Shown here in pieces: positions 25,112 to 32,134 of a stretch of 37,657 bases of DNA (the stretch's first letter is position 1; each line of letters starts with the position of its first letter). The notes beneath the pieces are model-generated. The model was given only the letters and a program-made list of their open reading frames with translations, was not told the DNA's origin and made no database searches. This DNA comes from DASRHK01 sp035650495 (GTDB taxonomy: Bacteria > Pseudomonadota > Gammaproteobacteria > Nevskiales > Nevskiaceae). Both the position numbers and the translations under genes were made by a program. Location: positions 1 to 37,657 of the forward strand of contig DASRHK010000108.1 in NCBI GenBank assembly GCA_035650495.1, read 5' to 3'.

Positions 25112-28100
25112 ATGCATACGTATCTTAAGGCCGCGACATGCGCGCTCGTCGTTTTCCTCGCTTCGTGCGGAGGCGGCAGCAGCCTGCCGCAGCCGGGTGG
25201 CGGCGGTGGCGGCGACACGGGCGGCAATAACGGTGGCAACAACGGCGGCGGCGACGTCGGTCCGGTCGGGCCGAAGGGCGACAACATCTTCATGGAGATC
25301 GTGCCGCCGGGCTCCAATGGGAATTCCGCGGGCGGCATCGGCGGTCCTTCGCCGCTCCCCGTGCTCTCGTATCCTCCGAACTATCGCGATCAGCTCGATA
25401 TGTACGGGAACCTCTCGTACGCGAAGGCCGGCCTGAAGGGCGAGCCCTGCAATCCGCCGAAGTCGATCAGCGAGCATCAGGCCGCGTCCGATCAGGCGTG
25501 CAACTACTTCAAGTCCGCCGGCTTCGCGCCGCCGGATACGCCGGTGTCGACGACCTCGCTCACCTATAAGGGCAAGACGGTCACCATCGCGCGCGACGGT
25601 TGGGGCGTTCCCTACATCGACGGCGCCGATCGCGCTTCTGCCGAATACGGCATGGGCTACGCCGCCGCGCAGGATCGTCTCTGGCTGTTCGATCTGTTGC
25701 GCTACGTCGGACGCGGTCGCGCGTCGGAGATCCTCGGCCCGGTGTCGACGACGTTCGATCTCGATCTGCAGTTCGGCGGCGCCGGCGGCTACAGCGAAGA
25801 CGAGCTCACCGACCTCGTCAACGCAGCGGTGCAGAAAATCCGCGCGAACCAGACGCCGGGTCAGTTCAACCTCGGCGATCTGTTCCTGAACGACGTGCAG
25901 AGCTTCGTCGACGGCATGAATGCGTGGGTGGCGTTCCTGCAGACGCCGGCGGGAATCCTTTCGCTCAAGCGCCCGCCGGAATACGCGACGCTCGGATTGC
26001 AGCTGCCTTCGCCCACCGTGATCCCGTCGCGGCCGTTCACGGTCGAGGACATCGTCGCCAATGCTGTGCTGATCCAGGCGCAGTTCGGCCGCGGCGGTGG
26101 TGGCGAGGCGAGCAACGTCGCGCTGCTGCAGGCGCTGGATTCCAGCATCGGCCCGAATACGACGATCCTGCCCAAAGCCGCGTGCGAGATGTGGCGCGAT
26201 CTGCGTCACGCCAACGATCCCGAGCGCGCCAACACGCTGGAAGCGACGTTCACGACGCAGTCGCCCTCGACGGTCAGCGACGATTGCACGAGCTATCAGC
26301 TGCCGCCGGGCGCGGCGATCTGGGATGCGGGCTCGCTGCAAGGGCGCCCGTTCCTCGCGACGTCGGGAGATCTGCTCGCGCTGCCGCTCGCCGGCAATGC
26401 GTTCTCCGGCTTGCTCGGCGTGCCGCCAATCCCGTTCCCGTCGTCGCCGCCGATCGGCAAGAACGAGGAGATCCCGATCCCGTTCAAGAACGCCGGCGAG
26501 CGCACGATCATGGCTTCGTCGGCCGATCCGACCGAAGCGATGCACGACGCGCTCAACAAGCTCGGCCTGCCGAAGACGTCGTCGAACTGGATCGGCGTCA
26601 ATCGCGATCAGACCAAGGACGGCCATCCGATCATCGTCGCGGGTCCGCAGACCGGCTACTTCGCGCCGCAGCTCTTGTGGGAAGCCTCCGTCGTTTCGCA
26701 CGGCGGCACGCCGTACGACATCAAGGCGCATGGCATCACGACGGTCAATCTTCCGTACATCGTCATCGGCCACGGCGCGGACTTCGGCTGGAGCGCGACC
26801 TCGGCCGAATCCGACCTGATCGACACGCGCGTCTCGCGCATGTGCAACACCGACGGCACGCCGGCATCGCGCGAGGACGCCGATCACGACGGCTTCCCCG
26901 ACGCCGACGGCTACATCTTCAAGGGCCAGTGCGTGAAGTTCTACAAGCGCATCGACCAGTGGGTCGCCAATCCGACGCCGGCGTCGATCGCGCTCGGCTG
27001 TGCCGGCGGTCCGGGTCCGGATTGCCATCTCGTCGGTGAGCTGGTCACGCGCTACATCCTGCGCACGCACTACGGTCCGGTCACCGCGACCGCGACGGTG
27101 AACGGCGAGCCGGTGGCGATCTCCGAGCAGCGCAGCACGTTCTTCGGTGACGTCGACACCACCGCGCCGTTCGCGCTGTTGACGACGACCGGCATGAAGA
27201 TGAACGCCGACAAGTTCAAGCAGCTGTTCACCAGCATGACCAGCACGTTCAACTGGATCTATGCGGACAGCCATGATCTCGCCTACATGCAGTCGGGCCT
27301 GTATCCGATCCGCGCAGCGGGCGCGCCGGCGGAGCTCCCGGTTTGGGGCGACGGCCGCTTCGAGTGGGCCGCCGATCAGAGCCTGCCGTCGAACTTCTTC
27401 ACGCTCTACGGCGGCGACGGCAACAACGGCGCGAAGAGCTTCCCGAGCCGTGCGATCCCGGCGGCAGTGGGCGATCCGCTGCAGGGCTACTTCGAGTGGC
27501 CGGGTTATCTGCCGAAGGATTCGCACATCAACACCACGAATCCTTCGCTCGGCTATCTCGCGAACTGGAACAACGCCGGCGCGCCGGGCTGGTGGGCCGC
27601 CGACAGCAACGGCACGTTCGGCGCGACGCATCGGCAGCGCATGCTCGCGGGACGCCTGCAGGCGTTCAAGGACAGCGGCCGCAAGCACGACATCGGCACG
27701 ATGATCGAAGTGATGGCCGACGCCGCGTACACCGATCTGCGTGGACAAGCCGTGCTCGGGCTGCTGCTCGACGTGCTGCGCACGCAGACGACCGATCCGG
27801 GCCGGCCGCACGTGACCACGATGGCGCAGCTCAACCAGGTCATCGACATGATGGACGCGTGGCGCCAGTCGGGATCGATGGATTGGATCAACGGCCCGCT
27901 CGTCTCGGATCCCAATGCGGCGGCGCGTAAAGGCTTCGGCTCGTTCCGCCGCGATCGCGATGGCGACGGTGTCTACGACATGCGCGCGCAGGTCGTGCTG
28001 ATGGACGCGTGGTATCCGCATCTGATCGACAAGATGCTGCCGCAGCTCGTCGCCATCGAGGCGCAGGGCGTGGGCGTGCTGCAAGGCCGCTACGACGCAC

Positions 28101-28495
28101 CGCGTGGCCAGGGCTCGGCGTACCAGGAAGGCTGGTTCGAGCACATGAAGCGCGTGCTCGAGACGGTGCTGCCGACCGATCCGCTGGTGCCGGCGAATCA
28201 CACCGACTACAAGCAGATCAAGTGCGCCGACGGCACGCTGATCGGCTGCCGCGCCGCGATCCTCGACGCGCTCGATCTCGCGCTCGGCGATCTCGGCGGC
28301 TTGTCGAACCAGGCGAACTGGGACGGCTCGCAGCTCACCTATCAGAAGGGTAGCGGCTGCGGCAACGTCGAAGCGTGCGACTCGGTCGTGCACACCTCGT
28401 TCGCGCTGATCCCGGTGCCCGATATGCCCTGGCTCAATCGCCCGACCTTCCAGCAGGCCACCCAGGTCCGGCAGGATCGCGACGGCAATCCGTAG
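25112..28495 (+). CDS. Large lipid-anchored penicillin acylase family protein
   Basis: The 1127-residue protein starts at an ATG with AGGGG 6 bases upstream. Residues 1-18 are a lipoprotein signal (VVFLASC), followed by a Gly/Asn-rich linker. The acylase fold is clear: VTIARDGWGVPYIDG and YGMGYAAAQDRLWLFDLLR (N-terminal subunit), the self-processing N-terminal nucleophile at SSNWIGV (Ser491), GPQTGYFAPQLLWEA, GHGADFGWSATSAESD, and NWNN at residues 818-821 (oxyanion Asn). Homologues cleave penicillin side chains, aculeacin or acyl-homoserine lactones; the substrate here is unknown. It is far longer than penicillin G acylase (about 846). Two acidic loops of the DxDxDGxxD type occur at residues 589-597 and 948-956, suggesting calcium. 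A strong terminator follows 18 bp after the stop. Confidence 0.92.
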   Translation: MHTYLKAATCALVVFLASCGGGSSLPQPGGGGGGDTGGNNGGNNGGGDVGPVGPKGDNIFMEIVPPGSNGNSAGGIGGPSPLPVLSYPPNYRDQLDMYGNLSYAKAGLKGEPCNPPKSISEHQAASDQACNYFKSAGFAPPDTPVSTTSLTYKGKTVTIARDGWGVPYIDGADRASAEYGMGYAAAQDRLWLFDLLRYVGRGRASEILGPVSTTFDLDLQFGGAGGYSEDELTDLVNAAVQKIRANQTPGQFNLGDLFLNDVQSFVDGMNAWVAFLQTPAGILSLKRPPEYATLGLQLPSPTVIPSRPFTVEDIVANAVLIQAQFGRGGGGEASNVALLQALDSSIGPNTTILPKAACEMWRDLRHANDPERANTLEATFTTQSPSTVSDDCTSYQLPPGAAIWDAGSLQGRPFLATSGDLLALPLAGNAFSGLLGVPPIPFPSSPPIGKNEEIPIPFKNAGERTIMASSADPTEAMHDALNKLGLPKTSSNWIGVNRDQTKDGHPIIVAGPQTGYFAPQLLWEASVVSHGGTPYDIKAHGITTVNLPYIVIGHGADFGWSATSAESDLIDTRVSRMCNTDGTPASREDADHDGFPDADGYIFKGQCVKFYKRIDQWVANPTPASIALGCAGGPGPDCHLVGELVTRYILRTHYGPVTATATVNGEPVAISEQRSTFFGDVDTTAPFALLTTTGMKMNADKFKQLFTSMTSTFNWIYADSHDLAYMQSGLYPIRAAGAPAELPVWGDGRFEWAADQSLPSNFFTLYGGDGNNGAKSFPSRAIPAAVGDPLQGYFEWPGYLPKDSHINTTNPSLGYLANWNNAGAPGWWAADSNGTFGATHRQRMLAGRLQAFKDSGRKHDIGTMIEVMADAAYTDLRGQAVLGLLLDVLRTQTTDPGRPHVTTMAQLNQVIDMMDAWRQSGSMDWINGPLVSDPNAAARKGFGSFRRDRDGDGVYDMRAQVVLMDAWYPHLIDKMLPQLVAIEAQGVGVLQGRYDAPRGQGSAYQEGWFEHMKRVLETVLPTDPLVPANHTDYKQIKCADGTLIGCRAAILDALDLALGDLGGLSNQANWDGSQLTYQKGSGCGNVEACDSVVHTSFALIPVPDMPWLNRPTFQQATQVRQDRDGNP

Positions 28496-28513
28496 CGCAT
28501 CGGCTCAATGAAA

Positions 28514-28544
28514 AAGGGGCGCCCGAGGGCGCCCCTTCTTTTTT
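28514..28544. terminator. Strong, probably bidirectional rho-independent terminator
   Basis: AAGGGGCGCC at 28514-28523 pairs with GGCGCCCCTT at 28528-28537 around a CGAG loop, followed by CTTTTTT. On the other side the stem is preceded by GAAAAA, giving a T-tract for the minus strand too. It lies between the convergent acylase and lipoprotein genes and can end both transcripts. Confidence 0.92.
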
Positions 28545-28559
28545 GCCTCCCGCGTTGCT

Positions 28560-29675
28560 TCAGCCACCGGCGCTGCAGATCTCCGCAAGCTGCGCCGCGG
28601 TGTAGGTCTGGCCGACGCCGTTGACCGTGACGGTCTGGCTGCCGTCCTGGTTGAACACGACGTTCGCCTCACTGCCGTCCGGCGACGTGAGGTTGAGCTC
28701 GCCGCCGGTGATCTGCGACGTATCCGACTGCGAGACCGTGAGCGGATCGACGGTCTCGACGGTGACGTCACCCGAGCCGCAATTGTTGGCTGCGCTGTTG
28801 TCGGTGACCACCAGACGGCCGTCGAGCGACAGTGAATCGGTCTGTTGATCACCGTTGTCGGTGAGCGAAACGAGGAAGTTGTAGAAGTCGCCGAGGATGT
28901 CGACGCCCGGGCTGTTGACGACGTGCGCCGAGAACGGCGTGTTCGCCTGGCCGAGCGTGATGTCTTCGTCATTGTCGTTGCACGCCTGCGCGGTCTGCGC
29001 ATCGTCGGTGCACTTCAGGACGAACTGACCGTTCAGCGTCGTCGTGGTGTTCGAGTCATCCGTATTCTCGCAATCGCTGAACATGAAGGTGCCATCGCCG
29101 GCAAACGTCGTGCTGTCGTCGCTCGTGGAGTCGAAAGTGCCGCCGCCCGGGCAAGGGAAGGTGGCCTTCGCGTTGCGCGCGGCCTTGGCCGACGGAGTCG
29201 TGCCGCTCACCTGATTGAACAGGTTGGCGATCGTCGCCGCGATCTGCGCGCCGTCCGCCGGCGTGTCGAAGGTCTTCGCGGTGCTCGCCGCGACCGTCAG
29301 CACGAAGGTCTTGGTCGTGGTGTGCGTGCCGTCGCTGACGTTATAGGTGATGGTCGACGTTCCGGTCTGGCCCGACGCGGGCGTGATGGTGAGCGTGCGG
29401 CTGGCGCCGCTGCCGCCGACGACGATGTTGGCGTTGGGCACCAGCGTGGTGTTGGAAGAGCTCGCGGTGACGGTGAGCGCCGACACGCTGGTGTCCGCGT
29501 CGCCGACGGTGAAGGGGATCGCGGACGTCGCCGTGTCCTGGTTGGTGGACTGGGCGGCGATCTGCGTGGAAGTCGGGGCGGCGCCGGTATCGTTGTTGTC
29601 GTCATTGCCGCCGCATGCGGCGATGAACGCGCAGCAGAGCGCATACGCGAGCCAACGGGATTTTGCAGCCATCAT
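28560..29675 (-). CDS. Secreted lipoprotein with an Ig/cadherin-like domain, unknown function
   Basis: The 371-residue protein starts at tandem ATG codons (29675 and 29672) with a perfect AGGAGG at 29681-29686. The lipoprotein signal ends in FIAAC (Cys21), followed by an Asp/Asn-rich linker. Residues of about 50-130 form one Ig- or cadherin-like beta-sandwich (IPFTVGDADTSVSALTV, ending in TYNVSDGTHTTTKTFVLTV). The rest is Asp/Thr/Ser-rich with Cys in FPCPGGGTF, FSDCENTD, LKCTDD, ACNDND, NNCGSG and EICSAGG. The C-terminal block ELNLTSPDGSEANVVFNQDG followed by YTAAQLAEIC resembles the end of the protein at 840-1760, which lacks the Ig domain. It is probably outer-membrane anchored; no function can be assigned. 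Confidence 0.85.
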   Translation of the reverse strand: MMAAKSRWLAYALCCAFIAACGGNDDNNDTGAAPTSTQIAAQSTNQDTATSAIPFTVGDADTSVSALTVTASSSNTTLVPNANIVVGGSGASRTLTITPASGQTGTSTITYNVSDGTHTTTKTFVLTVAASTAKTFDTPADGAQIAATIANLFNQVSGTTPSAKAARNAKATFPCPGGGTFDSTSDDSTTFAGDGTFMFSDCENTDDSNTTTTLNGQFVLKCTDDAQTAQACNDNDEDITLGQANTPFSAHVVNSPGVDILGDFYNFLVSLTDNGDQQTDSLSLDGRLVVTDNSAANNCGSGDVTVETVDPLTVSQSDTSQITGGELNLTSPDGSEANVVFNQDGSQTVTVNGVGQTYTAAQLAEICSAGG

Positions 29676-29721
29676 TGAAGCCTCCTGGTCGACGTGAGGT
29701 AACACCAATTAAGTACTGTGC

Positions 29722-29754
29722 CGGCAGCGCGAGCGACAATTCGGTACGCTGCCG
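29722..29754. promoter_or_regulatory. Inverted repeat in the divergent lipoprotein/mak control region
   Basis: CGGCAGCG at 29722-29729 and CGCTGCCG at 29747-29754 form an 8-bp inverted repeat with a 17-base centre, 47-79 bp upstream of the mak ATG and 47 bp upstream of the lipoprotein start. It could be an operator or a hairpin. A weak ACTTTG/TAAACT pair, 16 bp apart, lies between it and mak. No regulator gene is adjacent. Confidence 0.35.
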
Positions 29755-29800
29755 AACTTTGTTTTGGACAGCGGACCTAAACTTTCGTCATGAGAGCAGC

Positions 29801-30706
29801 ATGAGAATCGGCATCGACCTCGGCGGCACCAAGATCGAAGGCATCGTCATGGGCCCCGGATCCCGGATCCTGCACCGCAGCCGCGTGCCGACCCCGCAGG
29901 GTAGCTACGAGGAGACGCTGCGCGCAATCGCGGGACTGGTCGGCGAGCTCGAGGGCGTGGCCGGCCAGTCGCGGCTGCGCGTGGGCATCGGCCATCCGGG
30001 CTGCATCTCCCCCGCGACCGGCCTGCTGAAGGGCTCGAACTCGGTGTGGCTCAACGGCCAGCCGATCCGCCAGGACCTGGAGAAGCGGCTCGGTCGCGAA
30101 GTGCGCATGGCCAACGACGCCAACTGCCTCGTGGTCTCCGAGCAGGCCGACGGCGCCGCCAAGGGCGCGGGCAACGTGTTCGGCGTGATCCTCGGCACCG
30201 GCGTCGGCGGCGGCGCGGTGATCGACGGCAAGCTCGTCGTCGGCGCCAACGCAATCGCGGGCGAGTGGGGCCACAACCCGATGCCCTGGCCGCGCCCGGA
30301 ATGGGACGAGGTGCCGGGCCCGAAAGGCTGGGACGGCCGCTACGGCTCGATCGAGGCGTACTGCTCCGGTCCCGGGATCGCCGAGGACCACGCGCGCGTG
30401 ACCGGCGAGAAGAAGACCTCGGAGGAGGTCGTGTCGGCGGCGGATGCGGGCGATGAGAAAGCCAATGCGACGCTCGCACGTATGGAGGACCGCCTCGCGC
30501 GGGCGCTGTCGACCATCATCAACGTGATCGATCCCGACGTGATCGTCGCCGGCGGCGGCGTGTCGCGGATCGCGCGCATCTACAAGAACGTACCGGCGCT
30601 GTGGGATCAGTGGGTGTTCTCCGATCGCGTCGACACGAAGTTCGTGCCGGCGATCCACGGCGACTCGAGCGGCGTGCGCGGCGCGGCGTGGCTGTGGCCT
30701 GAATAG
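29801..30706 (+). CDS. mak: ROK family sugar kinase, fructokinase (Mak)-like, without the zinc cysteines
   Basis: The 301-residue protein is close to E. coli Mak (302 residues) through its length and motifs: MRIGIDLGGTKIEG (phosphate loop), SNSVWLNGQPI, the sugar-binding and catalytic ANDANCL, GVILGTGVGGG, GEWGHNPMPW (His158), DPDVIVAGGG, and the C-terminal HGDSSGVRGAAWLWP. It should phosphorylate fructose or another hexose with ATP. The ROK zinc motif CxCGxxGCxE is changed to GWDGRYGSIE at residues 176-185, so all three Cys are replaced (Gly176, Asp178, Ser183) while His158 and Glu185 remain. The ATG at 29801 places the phosphate loop at the N-terminus as in the family. The stop overlaps the next start (TAGTG). 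Confidence 0.93.
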   Translation: MRIGIDLGGTKIEGIVMGPGSRILHRSRVPTPQGSYEETLRAIAGLVGELEGVAGQSRLRVGIGHPGCISPATGLLKGSNSVWLNGQPIRQDLEKRLGREVRMANDANCLVVSEQADGAAKGAGNVFGVILGTGVGGGAVIDGKLVVGANAIAGEWGHNPMPWPRPEWDEVPGPKGWDGRYGSIEAYCSGPGIAEDHARVTGEKKTSEEVVSAADAGDEKANATLARMEDRLARALSTIINVIDPDVIVAGGGVSRIARIYKNVPALWDQWVFSDRVDTKFVPAIHGDSSGVRGAAWLWPE

Positions 30707-31188
30707 TGGCGACGCTCGTCGCACTGATCGGCTTGCCCGGCGCCGGCAAGTCCGAGCTGGCGCGGGCGATCGCGGCGGAGAAGGATTGGCCAATCGTCGA
30801 TCGCGACGCTTTCCCGCGCCCGACGTTCGACGATGCCGGCAAAGCCGAAGCGACCGACGCCGCATTCACCGCGTTGCGCGAAGCGCTCCTGCAAGGCCGC
30901 AGCTGCATTCTCGACGGCATGACGCTGTCGTCGGCGCAGCAGCGTGCGCGTGTGCGCGAGATCGCGCGCGAGTGCGCGGCGCAGACGGTCTTGATCTGGC
31001 TCGATTGCCCCGTCGACGTCGCCATCGCTCGCGTCGCCGCCCAAGCGGATCATCCATCGCGCGATCGGAGCGCGGCGCTGGTGCGGGAGGTGGCGGTGCG
31101 ATTCACGCAGCCTGAGCGCGACGTGCTGCGGCTCGATGCGCGGCGCGCGACCAGAGATCTGCTGCCGCTGGTCCTGCGGCTGCTCTAG
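30706..31188 (+). CDS. Small P-loop kinase/ATPase of unknown substrate
   Basis: The 160-residue protein starts at a GTG that overlaps the mak stop. Its N-terminus carries a Walker A motif, GLPGAGKS at residues 9-16, followed by PIVDRDAF, then CILDGMTLS (Walker B-like Asp), VLIWLDCPVDVAIARVAAQ, and a lid-like SRDRSAALVREVAVRF. This is the AAA_33/Zeta-toxin and gluconate-kinase-like group that phosphorylates small molecules. Coupling to a sugar kinase suggests a metabolic role, but that is only context. It is cytoplasmic. Its stop overlaps that of the convergent hydrolase (CTAG at 31185-31188). Confidence 0.8.
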   Translation: MATLVALIGLPGAGKSELARAIAAEKDWPIVDRDAFPRPTFDDAGKAEATDAAFTALREALLQGRSCILDGMTLSSAQQRARVREIARECAAQTVLIWLDCPVDVAIARVAAQADHPSRDRSAALVREVAVRFTQPERDVLRLDARRATRDLLPLVLRLL

Positions 31189-32060
31189 AGGAAGCCGAGG
31201 ATTGCTTTCGCCGTCTCCTCGGGCGCGTCGAAGTTCAGCATGTGACCCGCGCCAGCGATCTCTGCTTCCTGCATGTTGCGGAAGCAGGCACGCCGCATGG
31301 CCTTCTCATCCTTGCTGATCGCCTTCGCGAAGACCGATTTCTCGGCGTCGACGAACAGCGTCTCCGCGGTGATCTCCCGCCAGATCGCAGCCGATTCCGC
31401 CGCCTTGTAGAGACCGGGCCCGCTCATGCGATGCATCGGATCGGCGCACAGGCCGATGCGCCCGTCCGGCTCGAGCCGTCCCCAGCCGCGCGCCACCCAG
31501 AGCGAGCGCGCGTTCGACAGCTGCGGATGCTTCTTGCGGATGCGCTCTGCGAGCTCCTCGAACGACGCGTAGTACTTCTGCTTCGGCGGATCGAGGACTT
31601 CGTTGAGCCACTTGCGGCCACGCTTCGGCGCGATCTCCGCGGGCATGTCGGGAAGGAACAAGCCATCGAGGATGACGAGCTTGGCGACGCGCTCCGGCCG
31701 GAATCCCGCGTAGAGGCTCGCGATCTGCGCGCCCATGCTGTGACCGACCAGCCGCAGCGGCTCGTCGCGGGCGATCTGCTGCACGATGCCGTCGAGGTCG
31801 GCGACGTAGTCGGGGAACCAGTAATCGACGTTGGTCCACTGCGTCTCGCCGAAGCCGCGCATGTCGGGCGCGATCACGTGGAATTTCGCCCCGAGCGCGG
31901 CCCCGACTTCGACCCAGGTCGCCGAGCAGTCGAGGAATCCGTGCAGCAGAAATACTTTCGGCGCCCCGGCCGCGCCGAAGTGGCGCAGGTGATAACGCAG
32001 TCCGCGGACCTGCAGGAATTCGCTGCGCACGGCGCCGACGGGGGCGGAGAGGTCGTTCAT
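31185..32060 (-). CDS. Alpha/beta hydrolase
   Basis: The 291-residue protein has the classic alpha/beta hydrolase layout: oxyanion segment LLHGFLDCSATW (His40), APDMRGFGETQW, nucleophile elbow VGHSMGAQIAS (Ser108), and the catalytic His of AGAGHMLNFD (His273). The cap region between has PKQKYYASFEELAERIRKKHPQ, a polar helix. The family includes esterases, haloalkane dehalogenases and epoxide hydrolases; the substrate is unknown. The ATG at 32060 is chosen since the upstream frame contains no conserved sequence. It is divergent from the transglutaminase/DUF2126 gene with 74 bp between, so the two may share a control region. Confidence 0.9.
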   Translation of the reverse strand: MNDLSAPVGAVRSEFLQVRGLRYHLRHFGAAGAPKVFLLHGFLDCSATWVEVGAALGAKFHVIAPDMRGFGETQWTNVDYWFPDYVADLDGIVQQIARDEPLRLVGHSMGAQIASLYAGFRPERVAKLVILDGLFLPDMPAEIAPKRGRKWLNEVLDPPKQKYYASFEELAERIRKKHPQLSNARSLWVARGWGRLEPDGRIGLCADPMHRMSGPGLYKAAESAAIWREITAETLFVDAEKSVFAKAISKDEKAMRRACFRNMQEAEIAGAGHMLNFDAPEETAKAILGFL

Positions 32061-32134
32061 GGATCGAGTATAGGAGATACTGGCGCGGCTCTTGCTGCAG
32101 GTATCGGAACTGTGGGATTTCCCGGCGGGCATCG

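Noticed and set aside
25100..28393. A 1097-codon minus-strand frame opposite the acylase
   Set aside because: Same GC artefact; the plus-strand frame has the full acylase signature.
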